From Bifidobacterium santillanense (GTDB taxonomy: Bacteria; Actinomycetota; Actinomycetes; Actinomycetales; Bifidobacteriaceae): a stretch of DNA of 64,000 bases. The notes under the pieces were generated by a model. That model did no database searches. It was not told the origin of the DNA and worked only from the letters and a program-made list of their open reading frames with translations. Each line of letters opens with the position of its first letter. Positions within the stretch are counted from its first letter, which is position 1. Shown here piece by piece: positions 1 through 8,844 of this stretch. The position numbers and the translations under genes were made by a program. The stretch lies in the NCBI RefSeq assembly GCF_018555385.1, contig NZ_JAFEJS010000003.1:163418-227417 (forward strand), written 5' to 3'.

Positions 1-1521
1 CTTGTGCCATGTGGAGGGCAGGTCGGCGACCTTGATCGTGGTGCGCTTGACCTCGTGCGAGAGCGTCAGGCCGGCCACGCTCGTGGGCACGCCCTGATAG
101 ATCGCGACGTAGCCGTCGGACGTGCCGACGTAGTACTTCGACTGGCTGTAGGCGTATGCGCCGAACAGGCCGCCCGCGATCAGGGCCAGCACGAGCAGGA
201 CCGACGCGATGATCGCCGCGCGCTTGCGGCGGCGGCGCGTGCGCTTCGTGTGGTGGAGCTTGACCTGCTCGGCCCGGATGGCCTGCGCGACCTCCGGATC
301 GTTCGGGTCCGTGGTGATGCGGCCGTTGCTCTTCGTGACCACCGGGATCTCGCCGGTGTCCGGATTCTTCTTGAGCTCGCCGTTCTCCTCGCGCGCCTGG
401 GCCGGCTGGACGACGCGCGGGGCCTCGTCCTTGGGCTTGGGCTTGGCCGCGGGCTGCTCGTCCTCGTCCGCCTTCGGCGCCGGATGGTGCTCGGCGGCGA
501 TCAGCGCGGCCGCGCGCTGGGCGGGGGAGTCGTCATCGCGCAGCGCCGGGGCGGTGGCGATCGGCTCGTTGACGATGTCGGCGATCGGCTCGAGGCTCGC
601 GCTCGCCGCGCCGCCCACCAGCGGCGTCTGATGCGTCAGATCGAAGGCGTGGGCGTCGAGCGCCATCGTGGCGTCGCCGATCACGGCGGTGACGTTGTCG
701 GTGCTGCCGGCGCGCAGGGCCATGCTCACCAGACGCTGGGCGCAGTCGCCGGGGCCGGAGACCGTCGTCATCGTCTCGGCGATGGTGGAGTCCTCGAGCA
801 CGCCGCACAGGCCGTCGGAGCACAGCAGCCAGCGGTCGGCCGCGTGGGCCTTGAGGATGGCGATGTCCGGGTGGGGGTCGATGTCGAAATCGCCCAGCAC
901 GCGCATCACGACGTTGCGCTGCGGATGGTTCTTGCCCTCCGCCTCGGTGATGCGGCCGGTGTCGATCAGATGCTGCACGTAGCTGTGGTCCTGCGTGGCG
1001 CGGCTCAGGACGCCGTCGCGCAGCAGGTAGGCGCGGGAGTCGCCGATGTGGGCGAGCACCCAGTAGCCGGCCACGAGCGAGACCGCGGTGACGGTCGTGC
1101 CCATGCCGGACAGCTTGCGCTCGCGGCGGGCCTTGCCGACGATCGCGTCGTGCGCGGCCATCACGGAGGTCTCCATCATCGAGGCGATCTCGGCGACGTC
1201 GTCGGTCACGTCGTCGCGTTCGATGTGCGCGAGCGAGCGGATCGCGATCGTCGAGGCGGTGTCGCCTCCCGCGTGACCGCCCATGCCGTCGCAGATCGCG
1301 ATCAGATGCTCGCCGGCGAACGACGAATCCTGGTTGTTCGCGCGTACGGTGCCCACGTCGGACACGGTGGCGGAGTACAGGAACAGCTGGTTGGGGTCGC
1401 GCGGCTTGCCCACGGGGTTCGCCGGACGCTGCTCCAACGCGACGGTGCGCGTGGAATCGGGCGACGGGGAGTCGGACCGTGGGATCTGTGTGGTCTGTGG
1501 CTGGTCGGCGGAGGCGGACAT
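1..1521 (-). CDS. pstP: PP2C-family Ser/Thr protein phosphatase (PstP-like), 3' end beyond window
   Basis: Reads from ATG 1521 leftward off the window; 507 codons are visible without a stop. The phosphatase would dephosphorylate PknA/PknB-type kinase substrates at the inner membrane. The N-terminal domain has the PP2C metal motifs CDGMGGHAGGD and GDSRAYLLR, then LLCSDGL and the closing GSTDNVTAV. A long Pro/Lys/Asp-rich linker follows, then an Arg/Lys stop-transfer stretch and one membrane segment (AAIIASVLLVLALIAGGLFG) leading to an extracellular tail that is cut by the edge. The start has a good GAGGTGA site 7 bases upstream. It lies 7 bases after fhaB, in the usual actinobacterial fhaA-fhaB-pstP order, so rodA, pbpA and kinase genes are expected just outside the window. 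Confidence 0.93.
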   Translation of the reverse strand, partial: MSASADQPQTTQIPRSDSPSPDSTRTVALEQRPANPVGKPRDPNQLFLYSATVSDVGTVRANNQDSSFAGEHLIAICDGMGGHAGGDTASTIAIRSLAHIERDDVTDDVAEIASMMETSVMAAHDAIVGKARRERKLSGMGTTVTAVSLVAGYWVLAHIGDSRAYLLRDGVLSRATQDHSYVQHLIDTGRITEAEGKNHPQRNVVMRVLGDFDIDPHPDIAILKAHAADRWLLCSDGLCGVLEDSTIAETMTTVSGPGDCAQRLVSMALRAGSTDNVTAVIGDATMALDAHAFDLTHQTPLVGGAASASLEPIADIVNEPIATAPALRDDDSPAQRAAALIAAEHHPAPKADEDEQPAAKPKPKDEAPRVVQPAQAREENGELKKNPDTGEIPVVTKSNGRITTDPNDPEVAQAIRAEQVKLHHTKRTRRRRKRAAIIASVLLVLALIAGGLFGAYAYSQSKYYVGTSDGYVAIYQGVPTSVAGLTLSHEVKRTTIKVADLPSTWHK

Positions 1522-1528
1522 ACGGCTA

Positions 1529-2125
1529 TCACCTCAACTCGAATGTCGTGGCGCCGATGCGTACGGGTACGCGGGCGGGAAGTACGGTGGGAACGGTCAG
1601 ACGCTGCCCGTTGACGACGGTGCCGTTCGTGGAATTGAGATCCTCGATGGCCCACTGGCCGGAACGGGGATCGGGGTACAGGCGCGCGTGGTGCGACGAG
1701 GCGAACTCGTCGTCGAGCACCACGGTGTTCGACGCGGCGCGGCCGATCGTGATCGCGTCCCCCGTCAGCGGGACGGAGGAGCCGGCCAGCGGGCCGTCGA
1801 TGATCACCAGCAGCGACGGGGTGATCGCACTTCTGTTAGCGCTCACACCTCCGGACGCGCCGGAAGAGGCGGACCGTGCCGCGGGTGTGGCGCGCATCGC
1901 GTCGGCGGTCGGTGCCACGACGGGCGCTCCGGCGTTCGCCGAGACGGCGGCGGCCGGGGACTTGGCCCGGCGGGCGGCGTGACGCTCCTTGCGGCGGCGC
2001 GAGCGCGACGGGCGCGGGCTGAAGGACGAGATGTCCCGATGCAAGGAACGCACGGCGAGCCATACGAATACCCACAGCAGGATCAGAAATCCGTACTTGA
2101 GCAGTGCGAATGTCAGTTCGGTCAT
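1529..2125 (-). CDS. fhaB: FHA-domain membrane protein FhaB-like
   Basis: 198 aa. An N-terminal membrane segment (about residues 8-24, FALLKYGFLILLWVFVWLA) is followed by a basic Arg/Ser stretch, an Ala-rich linker and a C-terminal FHA domain (about 105-198). The FHA signature residues are visible: GxxxxIGRxxxN (ITIGRAASN), SSHHA and STNGTVVNG. The domain binds phosphothreonine, so the protein should link kinase signalling to cell-wall synthesis and division, like mycobacterial FhaB/FipA. It sits between fhaA (27 bases upstream) and the phosphatase (7 bases downstream), almost certainly in one transcript. An AAAGG site is about 9 bases before the ATG. Confidence 0.92.
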   Translation of the reverse strand: MTELTFALLKYGFLILLWVFVWLAVRSLHRDISSFSPRPSRSRRRKERHAARRAKSPAAAVSANAGAPVVAPTADAMRATPAARSASSGASGGVSANRSAITPSLLVIIDGPLAGSSVPLTGDAITIGRAASNTVVLDDEFASSHHARLYPDPRSGQWAIEDLNSTNGTVVNGQRLTVPTVLPARVPVRIGATTFELR

Positions 2126-2152
2126 GCGGTTCGACCTTTGCTCGGCGGACGC

Positions 2153-2854
2153 TTATTCCTGTTCCTGCGAGGACGCCCAGTACAGGATTCGGGTGCGGCC
2201 GATGGTGATGGTGTTGCCGTCCAGCAGCGTGGCGGCGGGCACCTGATGGCCCTCGACGTACGTGCCGTTCGTGGAGCCGAGATCGCGGGCGATCACGCCG
2301 TTGGGCGTGATGTCGATCTCGAGGTGCTTGCGGGAGATGCCCGGATCGTCGATGACGATGTCGCAGCCGGAGCCGCGGCCGATGATCGTCTTCTCCTTGG
2401 TGAGCAGGTACTGGCTGCCGTTGATCTCGAGCAGCGGGCTGTCCTGGTTCTGGTCGTCGGTCGTGACCGGGACCGCGTTGCCCTGCACGGAGGCGGAGGT
2501 GAGCTTGAAGCTGCCCTTGGTCAGCTCCAGGTCCTCCTCGAAGATCACGACCACCGGGCCCACGAACGCGTAGTGCTGGCTGCGCGCGTAGTTCGTGAGG
2601 TTGTCGGCCAGCTCATCGGCGAGCGTCTCGCTGCCCCACTGCTCGATGCGGTCGAAATCGGGGGTGCTCAGCTTGAAGCGGTATTCGTTCGGGGCGACCG
2701 TGCGGTCGCGGCCCACCGGCATGGCCTCGTTGTCGATCTCGCGCTCAAGCGCGCTGGACAGATCGACGGGCTGCAGGTCCTTGGAGCCGAACTTCGAGAA
2801 CACTCCGTTCACTGCGCCTTCCACGCTTTTCTCAAAACGGTCGAGAACGCTCAT
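2153..2854 (-). CDS. fhaA: FHA-domain protein FhaA-like (DUF3662 + FHA)
   Basis: About 233 aa. The first 120 residues match the FhaA N-terminal domain (MSVLDRFEKSVEGAVNGVFS start, EDLELTKGSF end). After a short Asp/Gln linker comes an FHA domain (about 140-230) with IIGRGSGCD, SRKHLEI and STNGTYVEG. It is the first gene of the fhaA-fhaB-phosphatase unit. Two in-frame ATGs exist: 2860 lies directly against the GAAAGGG site, whereas 2854 has 6 bases of spacing, so 2854 is preferred. The protein lacks the long Gln/Gly-rich middle of mycobacterial FhaA, as is usual for compact bifidobacterial versions (from memory). Confidence 0.9.
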   Translation of the reverse strand: MSVLDRFEKSVEGAVNGVFSKFGSKDLQPVDLSSALEREIDNEAMPVGRDRTVAPNEYRFKLSTPDFDRIEQWGSETLADELADNLTNYARSQHYAFVGPVVVIFEEDLELTKGSFKLTSASVQGNAVPVTTDDQNQDSPLLEINGSQYLLTKEKTIIGRGSGCDIVIDDPGISRKHLEIDITPNGVIARDLGSTNGTYVEGHQVPAATLLDGNTITIGRTRILYWASSQEQE

Positions 2855-3043
2855 AGTCATCCCTTTCTATCCTTGACCAGTGTACGCATGGGTCGGAACG
2901 GTGCCCAGAACGTGGTCCAATACTTGCAAAAGTCACAAATCGGGCGAATAGCCGTCGAAATACCGTCGATTTTAGGGCACATGCCCCACCTGGGTGCCGT
3001 TTTCTGGTCGAAATCGTCGCCATCGCCGTCCGTCTGCGGTCTC

Positions 3044-3211
3044 AGCGGTACATATTCTCGGAATCCGCCCAGACCTCGAGAATATGTGCCGCTTGGCTCT
3101 CGTCAGCGGTACCTATTCTCGGGATCCGCCCATTGCTCGAGAATTTGGTACGCTGACCCGCGCTCAGCGTCACTTTTTCTCGAGCGCTGGGACGATTTCG
3201 AGAGAAACGTG
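3044..3211. repeat. Three related imperfect inverted repeats at about 61-bp pitch
   Basis: These fill most of the roughly 400-base space between fhaA and the S9 peptidase. Unit 1 has arms 3044-3060 and 3077-3093 (17 bp, one G-T mismatch). Unit 2 has arms 3103-3121 and 3138-3156 (19 bp, a few mismatches). Unit 3 is weaker (about 3171-3183 and 3198-3211). All arms contain TTCTCG/CGAGAA, and units 1 and 2 also share the loop core ATCCGCCCA. Unit centres are about 3068, 3130 and 3191. The rest of the space (2861-3043) shows nothing recognisable beyond presumed promoter sequence. Confidence 0.85.
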
Positions 3212-3245
3212 CGTCGGGCGGTCGATCGGCGGCGCGTGGCGCGTG

Positions 3246-3251
3246 TAGCGT
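3246..3251 (+). promoter_or_regulatory. -10 box TAGCGT of a probable leaderless promoter
   Basis: TAGCGT ends 7 bases before ATG 3259, the same spacing seen at several other genes here. Transcription would start at or next to the start codon. Confidence 0.5.
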
Positions 3252-3258
3252 GAGGGGT

Positions 3259-5874
3259 ATGAACGATGAAGTGACTGACGCGCCGTCCGACGATACGGCC
3301 GACGCGATTGCGAAGTTCCCGCGCGCCAAGGCGCGCACGCTGCGGTTCACCTCGGGCGCGCCGCGCTCGGCCAAGGTGATCGGCGACGGCTCCAAGGCGC
3401 TGTTCCTGCGCTCCGACGGCCCCGAGGATCTGGCGACCTCGCTGTGGCTGAGCTGGTTCGACGCCGACGGCGACCACTACGAGACCAAGCTCGCCGACCC
3501 GCGCGAGCTGCTCGGCGACAAGGCCGACAGCGAGGACGTGCCCGCCGAGGAGAAGGCCCGCCGCGAACGCGCCCGCGAGGGCGGCACCGGCATCGTCGGG
3601 TATTCGGTCGCGGCCGACGGCGACCGCGTGGTCTTCACGATCAACGGCCGTCTGTTCCTCACCGAGATCGGTGATCCCGAGGACGCCGACCACGACGGCG
3701 ACCTCGACGTGCGCACGCGCGAACTGGCCGGCGCGTGGCTCGACGAGGACCCGGACCTGTACACCCCGGTCCTCAACCCGCGCATCAGCCCGGACGGCTG
3801 GCACGTGCTGTACACCACCGGCGAGCACCTGATGCTCGTCGACATCGGCGACTGGCCGTCGGACGGGATCGACCGGGAGGACCCGGCCGGCGAGCTGGAC
3901 GACGGCGTCTCCGTGGTCGCGGACGCGCAGGACGAGGCCCTCACCGAGGGACTGTACGAGGCCGACGCGGATGCCGATGACGACGATGACGACGAGTTCT
4001 TCGACGACCGCATCACCGCGATCTACGGCGTCTCCGTCGAGGATGAGGACGGCGAGACGGCCGAGAACACGTGGAGGATCGGCCTGGCGGAGTTCGTCGC
4101 CGGCGAGGAGATGGACCGCTACGACGGCTTCTGGTGGGCGCCCGACTCCCGCCACGTGCTCTTCGAGTCCTTCGACACCGCCGACGAGCCGGTCTGGCAT
4201 CTCTCCGACCCCGCCGACCCCGAGCGGCCGGCCGCGGCCCGCCGCTACCCGCGCGCGCTCACCCGCAACGCCGACGTGTACCTGACCGTCATCTCACTCG
4301 CCTTCAACGTCGACCAGCGCTACCGCGGCATCACCGCCAACGCCGACGTCGAGTGGGACCGCGACGCGTACGAGTACGTCGCGGCCGTCAGCTGGACGAA
4401 GGGCCACGACCCGCTCGTGCTCGTCCAGAACCGCCGCCAGACGCGCGACCAGGTGCTCGAGGTCGCGGTGGACGGCGCCTCGGACGCCGACGACGACGTC
4501 CGTACGCTCGGCTCGACGCGCGTGCTCGAGGAGCACGCCAACGACCAGTGGCTCGATCTGATCTCCGGCACGCCCGCCCGCACCCCGGACGGCCGTCTGG
4601 TCACCGCGCTCAACGACATGCAGACCGACACCAACCGCCTGATGGTCGACGGCCGTCCGTTCACGCCCGCCGGATGGCAGGTGCGCCACGTGCTCGACGT
4701 GACCGACGACGACGTGCTCGCCGTCGTCCAGCGCACGCCCGAACTCGCGCCCGACGAACCGATCGAATGGCGTCTCGCCGACGCCGGCGTCTCGCCCGAC
4801 GACGCCTCCCGCATCGGCGCGCACGACGCGCGCAGCTTCGACGTGGTGAGCTTCGGCTACGACGGGTCGATCACCCCGCTGACCGTGACCCCCGGCTCGT
4901 GGACCGCCAGCCGCGCCGGCGACGGCTGCGTCATCACCGGCCGCGACATGACCTCGCCCGACGTGCGCATGTCCCACTCGCTGACCGCCGCGCTGCCCGC
5001 GGAGCCGGACGAGGGGGAGGAGCGCGACCCCGCCCTCACCATCCTCACCGCGCCCGTCGCGAGCCACGCCGCACGCCCCGGCTTCACGCCGAACGTGACG
5101 TTCACGCGCCTCGGCGAGCACCGCCTGTACACCGCGATCATCGCGCCCAGCGCCTCCAGCCCGTACGCCGGCGCCGACAAGCTGCCCGTCCTGATGAAGC
5201 CCTACGGCGGCCCCGGATTCCAGCAGGTCGTCGCCTCGCAGTCGTTCTACTGGGAGGCGCAGTGGTGGGCCGATCAGGGCTTCCTCGTCGTCACCGCCGA
5301 CGGCCGCGGCACCACCGGCCGCGGGCCGAAGTGGGACCGCGAGATCTTCGAGGACATGAAGGCCGTGACCCTCGCCGACCAGGTCGAGGCCGTCCGCGCC
5401 CTGCCCGAGGCGCTCGCCGCCCTGCCCGGCATGCCCGCGCCCGACCTCGACCGGGTGTGCATGATCGGCTGGTCGTACGGCGGATTCCTCTCCGCGCTCG
5501 CCGTCCTCGATGCGCCCGACGTGTTCCGCGCCGCGTGCGCCGGCGCCCCGCCCACCGACTGGACGCTGTACGACACCCACTACACCGAGCGCTACCTCGG
5601 CCTCGACCCGGCGGTCTACGAGCGCAACTCGATCGTCGCCGACGCGCCGGGGCTCCGTCGCCCGCTCATGCTCATCCACGGGTTCGCCGACGACAACGTG
5701 ACCATCGCCCACAGCCTGCGCCTGTCCCAGGCGCTCATGGCCGCGGGTCGGCCGCACACGTTCCTGCCGTTGACCGGCATCACCCACATGACCAATGACG
5801 AGACGGTCGCCGAGAACCTGCTCATCCTCCAGCGCGACTTCCTCCGGAACGCGTTCGAGTCGCCGCTCGCCTAG
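3259..5874 (+). CDS. S9-family prolyl oligopeptidase / dipeptidyl-peptidase IV-like serine peptidase
   Basis: 871 aa, no signal peptide, so probably cytoplasmic cleavage of proline-containing peptides. The N-terminal two thirds resemble a beta-propeller domain (LWLSWFDADGD, VLYTTGEHLMLVD, FWWAPDSRHVLFESFD). The C-terminal alpha/beta-hydrolase domain has the nucleophile motif GWSYGGF (Ser about 739), the acid in HGFADDNVT and His about 843 in GITHMTND. Residues about 235-250 form an acidic Asp run (DADADDDDDDEFFDD) inside the propeller. ATG 3259 is chosen because a TANNNT box lies 7 bases upstream; a GTG at 3250 is possible. The alpha/beta hydrolase follows 9 bases later but seems to have its own promoter. 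Confidence 0.9.
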   Translation: MNDEVTDAPSDDTADAIAKFPRAKARTLRFTSGAPRSAKVIGDGSKALFLRSDGPEDLATSLWLSWFDADGDHYETKLADPRELLGDKADSEDVPAEEKARRERAREGGTGIVGYSVAADGDRVVFTINGRLFLTEIGDPEDADHDGDLDVRTRELAGAWLDEDPDLYTPVLNPRISPDGWHVLYTTGEHLMLVDIGDWPSDGIDREDPAGELDDGVSVVADAQDEALTEGLYEADADADDDDDDEFFDDRITAIYGVSVEDEDGETAENTWRIGLAEFVAGEEMDRYDGFWWAPDSRHVLFESFDTADEPVWHLSDPADPERPAAARRYPRALTRNADVYLTVISLAFNVDQRYRGITANADVEWDRDAYEYVAAVSWTKGHDPLVLVQNRRQTRDQVLEVAVDGASDADDDVRTLGSTRVLEEHANDQWLDLISGTPARTPDGRLVTALNDMQTDTNRLMVDGRPFTPAGWQVRHVLDVTDDDVLAVVQRTPELAPDEPIEWRLADAGVSPDDASRIGAHDARSFDVVSFGYDGSITPLTVTPGSWTASRAGDGCVITGRDMTSPDVRMSHSLTAALPAEPDEGEERDPALTILTAPVASHAARPGFTPNVTFTRLGEHRLYTAIIAPSASSPYAGADKLPVLMKPYGGPGFQQVVASQSFYWEAQWWADQGFLVVTADGRGTTGRGPKWDREIFEDMKAVTLADQVEAVRALPEALAALPGMPAPDLDRVCMIGWSYGGFLSALAVLDAPDVFRAACAGAPPTDWTLYDTHYTERYLGLDPAVYERNSIVADAPGLRRPLMLIHGFADDNVTIAHSLRLSQALMAAGRPHTFLPLTGITHMTNDETVAENLLILQRDFLRNAFESPLA

Positions 5875-5877
5875 GAT
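5872..5877 (+). promoter_or_regulatory. -10 box TAGGAT overlapping the stop codon of the upstream peptidase
   Basis: TAGGAT ends 6 bases before ATG 5884, and its first three bases are the TAG stop of the S9 peptidase. This suggests a leaderless internal promoter for the hydrolase. Confidence 0.5.
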
Positions 5878-5883
5878 GGTCGT

Positions 5884-6948
5884 ATGCAGCTGAACCTGAT
5901 CGACGAGGGCGCGTACGCGCAGACGATGACCGAACTGGTGCGGCCGGCGCTGGCCGGCTGCCGCGAGGAGGGCTGGTTCAACCCGGCCCAGGCCGAGCGC
6001 GAGGCCGGCCTGACCCCGCGCGGCGGCGGCCTGCACTACCTGTGCTACGACGCCACCAAGTTCGACTACGAGCGCGAGGACGGCGCGACCGCCACGTTCC
6101 GCGGCGCCATCGTCATCAGCCACGGCTTCACCGAGTTCGCCGAGAAGTACGACGAACTCGTGTGGTACTTCCTCATGTCCGGCTACTCCGTGTGCGTGAT
6201 GGACCATCGCGGACACGGCAAGTCGGCGCGCGACGTCGACAACCCGTCGCTCGTGTGGATCGACGACTGGCGCCGCTACGTCGCCGATCTCGCCGGCTTC
6301 GCGCGCACGATCGGCGAGCAGTACGCGGCCGGCGAGCCGATCAACCTGTTCTGCCATTCGATGGGCGGCGGCATCGGCGCGGCCGCGCTCGAGCAGTACC
6401 CGACCCTGTTCGACCGGGCCGTGCTCTCCTGTCCGATGATCGCGCCGCAGACCGGCATGCCGATGTGGCTCACGCGCGCGCTGGTCGGCGCGCTGTGCGC
6501 GTGCGGGCTTGGACGCCACCGCGTCTTCGGACAGAAGGACTTCGACGGCGTGCTGGACCTGGGCCCCTACCAGCGCTCCAGCGAGCCGCGCGAACGCTGG
6601 TACCACAAGCTGCGCTGCGAGAACCGCGACTACCAGACCTACTGCGCGTCGTTCGAATGGGTGCATCAGGCGATGCGCATGAACAGCGCGATCCTCCGGC
6701 CCGACGCGTGCGCCGAGATCGAGACGCCGATCCTGCTGTTCCAGGCCGGACACGACATCTGGGTGCGCAACCAGCCGCAGAACACGTTCGTCCGGCGCGT
6801 CAGGGACGGCGGCGGCCAGGCCAAGCTTGTGCACATCGCCGACTCGGAGCACGAGATCTTCTCGATGCCCAACAAGGTCTTCGGTCCGTATCTCAGGCAG
6901 GTGCTCGCCTTCTACAACGCCCCGATGATCGCCGGCGCGGAGGAGTAG
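5884..6948 (+). CDS. Alpha/beta-hydrolase, lysophospholipase/monoacylglycerol-lipase-like
   Basis: 354 aa without signal peptide. The serine-lipase pattern of the PldB/monoglyceride lipase group is visible: HGFTEFAEKYDE near residue 80 (oxyanion region), MDHRGHGKSAR, the nucleophile elbow CHSMGGG near residue 159, the acid region LLFQAGHDIWV near 283 and the His in DSEHEIF near 320. It would hydrolyse lysophospholipids or monoacylglycerols; the substrate cannot be fixed from sequence. It directly follows the S9 peptidase on the same strand. A duplicated GACGGTCCGATGGCCCCG stretch and a weak hairpin followed by T-rich sequence (about 7000-7020) lie after the stop. Confidence 0.88.
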   Translation: MQLNLIDEGAYAQTMTELVRPALAGCREEGWFNPAQAEREAGLTPRGGGLHYLCYDATKFDYEREDGATATFRGAIVISHGFTEFAEKYDELVWYFLMSGYSVCVMDHRGHGKSARDVDNPSLVWIDDWRRYVADLAGFARTIGEQYAAGEPINLFCHSMGGGIGAAALEQYPTLFDRAVLSCPMIAPQTGMPMWLTRALVGALCACGLGRHRVFGQKDFDGVLDLGPYQRSSEPRERWYHKLRCENRDYQTYCASFEWVHQAMRMNSAILRPDACAEIETPILLFQAGHDIWVRNQPQNTFVRRVRDGGGQAKLVHIADSEHEIFSMPNKVFGPYLRQVLAFYNAPMIAGAEE

Positions 6949-7089
6949 CGGCCGGACGGTCCGATGGCCCCGATGATCAGACGGTCCGATGGCCCCGCAA
7001 CGTAGTCGGGTGTTGTTTTTCATCGAGAGTTCACCTGCCGGTCATACGGCGGTCTCGGCCGCGTAAGGCCGCGGTTCGACAATGGAAGC

Positions 7090-8844
7090 ATGGGTATTGA
7101 AGCCGTATTTCGCCGTCGAATCGCCGCCTGCGCCGCGCTGGTCGCCGCCACCGCGATGCTGCTGACCGGGTGCGCCCAGAACGGCGGCGAGGGGTCGAAC
7201 GCCGCCGGCGGATCGGGCGAGGGCGGCAACTCCTCCTACGCCGGCCCGACCGGCACCTCCACCACCAGTTCGGACGGCAGCGAGCAGACGTTCACGCCCG
7301 GTTCCGGCAAGGCCTCCCAGACGATCACGATCGCGTCCGGATCGGAGAACAAGGAGGTCGCCGACGCGGTCCAGCGCGCGGTCGACGAATCGGACGTCGC
7401 CGTGACGATGAAGTACATGGGCTCGCTCGACATCATGAAGGTCCTCGAATCGGGCGCCGACGGCTACGACGCGGTCTGGCCGGCCTCCTCGATGTGGATC
7501 TCGATGGGTGACGTCAAGCATCTCGTCAAGGACCAGCAGAGCACCTCCACCACGCCGATCGTGTTCGGCATCGCCAAGTCGAAGGCCGTGAAGCTCGGCT
7601 GGGCCGACGCCTCCGGCAAGACCAAGGCCGTCTCCACCGCCGACATCCTCAAGGCGGTCACGGACGGCGACCTCAAGTTCTCGATGACCTCGGCCACGCA
7701 GTCGAATTCCGGCGCGTCCGCGTACCTCGCGTTCCTGACCGCGCTGCGTGGCGGCTCAGGCCCGATCACCGACGCCGACCTTGCGGACTCCTCGCTCACG
7801 TCCTCCGTCTCCCAGCTGCTCAAGGGCGTCGACCGCTCGTCCGGCTCGTCCGACTGGCTCAAGGACATGGTCGTCGCGAACCCCGAGCGCTTCGACTCGA
7901 TGGTCAACTACGAGTCGCTCGTCATCCAGGCCGACAAGCAGCTGACGAAGGCGGGCAAGGACCCGCTGCTCGCAATCTACCCGTCCGACGGCATCGCCGT
8001 GTCCGACTCGCCGCTCGGCTACGTCGACCGCTCGCAGTCCGCGGACGTCAAACACGCGTACGAGAAGTTCGCCAAGGCGCTGACGACGAACGACGCGAAG
8101 CTCGCGTTCGAGCGCGCCGGCCGCCGCACGGGCCTCGGCGGCGCGCTGACGTACGCGAACGACAAGCAGGTCAAGCAGTCGTTCCGCGCCGAATGGGGGC
8201 TCAACACCGACGCGAGCGTGCTCAAGACCATCCCGCTGCCGGCCGCGAAGGTCATCACCAAGGCGCTCGACGTCTACCAGAACGGCCTGCGCAAGCCCAG
8301 CTGGACCGTGTGGGTCGTCGACTACTCCGGCTCGATGAGCGGCGCCGGCAAGTCGGGCGTCGTCTCCGGCCTCAACGCGGCGCTCGACCCGGCCAAGGCC
8401 GCCGAGGCGCACATCCAGCCCGGCAGCGGCGACGTCAACATCCTCATCCCGTTCGAAAGCCTGCCGCATAACCCGATCCGCGCCGAGGGCGCGAACACCG
8501 GCGAACTGCTGCACGTGGCCGACGCGACCGCCGCGTCCGGCGGCACCGATATCTACGGCGGCCTCGAGGCGGCCTACAAGCAGCTGCCCGACGCCGCCAA
8601 GGCCGGCGACTACACCACTGCGATCGTGCTCATGACCGACGGCCAGTCCGAGACGGCGCATCAGCAGGCCGCGTTCGACCAGTACCGCTCGCTCGGCCGC
8701 GACGTGCCGATCTTCTCGATCATGTTCGGCGAGGCCGATCCGACCCAGCTCAACCAGATCGCGCAGCTGTCCAACGCGAAGGTGTTCGACGGGCGCTCCG
8801 GCGACCTCGCCGACGTGTTCCGCACCGTCAAGGGATTCAACTGA
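7090..8844 (+). CDS. Secreted lipoprotein: periplasmic-binding-like domain + VWA domain
   Basis: 584 aa. The N-terminus is a lipoprotein signal (hydrophobic stretch, lipobox LLTGC, Cys about 29), followed by a Gly/Ser-rich linker. Residues about 75-370 resemble a substrate-binding domain (ITIASGSENKEV, MKYMGSLDIMKVLESGADGYDAVWPASSMWI). Residues about 385-584 form a von Willebrand A domain with a MIDAS site: DYSGSMSG, SGGTDIYGG and TDGQSE. It opens a four-gene operon; its stop TGA shares one base with the next ATG. The start follows GACAATGGAAGC, which offers either a -10-like box or a GGAAG ribosome site. The likely role is envelope stress or chelation alongside TelA, but this is inferred from context only. 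Confidence 0.88.
   Translation: MGIEAVFRRRIAACAALVAATAMLLTGCAQNGGEGSNAAGGSGEGGNSSYAGPTGTSTTSSDGSEQTFTPGSGKASQTITIASGSENKEVADAVQRAVDESDVAVTMKYMGSLDIMKVLESGADGYDAVWPASSMWISMGDVKHLVKDQQSTSTTPIVFGIAKSKAVKLGWADASGKTKAVSTADILKAVTDGDLKFSMTSATQSNSGASAYLAFLTALRGGSGPITDADLADSSLTSSVSQLLKGVDRSSGSSDWLKDMVVANPERFDSMVNYESLVIQADKQLTKAGKDPLLAIYPSDGIAVSDSPLGYVDRSQSADVKHAYEKFAKALTTNDAKLAFERAGRRTGLGGALTYANDKQVKQSFRAEWGLNTDASVLKTIPLPAAKVITKALDVYQNGLRKPSWTVWVVDYSGSMSGAGKSGVVSGLNAALDPAKAAEAHIQPGSGDVNILIPFESLPHNPIRAEGANTGELLHVADATAASGGTDIYGGLEAAYKQLPDAAKAGDYTTAIVLMTDGQSETAHQQAAFDQYRSLGRDVPIFSIMFGEADPTQLNQIAQLSNAKVFDGRSGDLADVFRTVKGFN

Noticed and set aside
4294..7023. 909-codon minus-strand open frame opposite the S9 peptidase and hydrolase
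   Set aside because: Typical antisense frame of GC-rich DNA; the plus strand has complete enzyme motifs and start signals.
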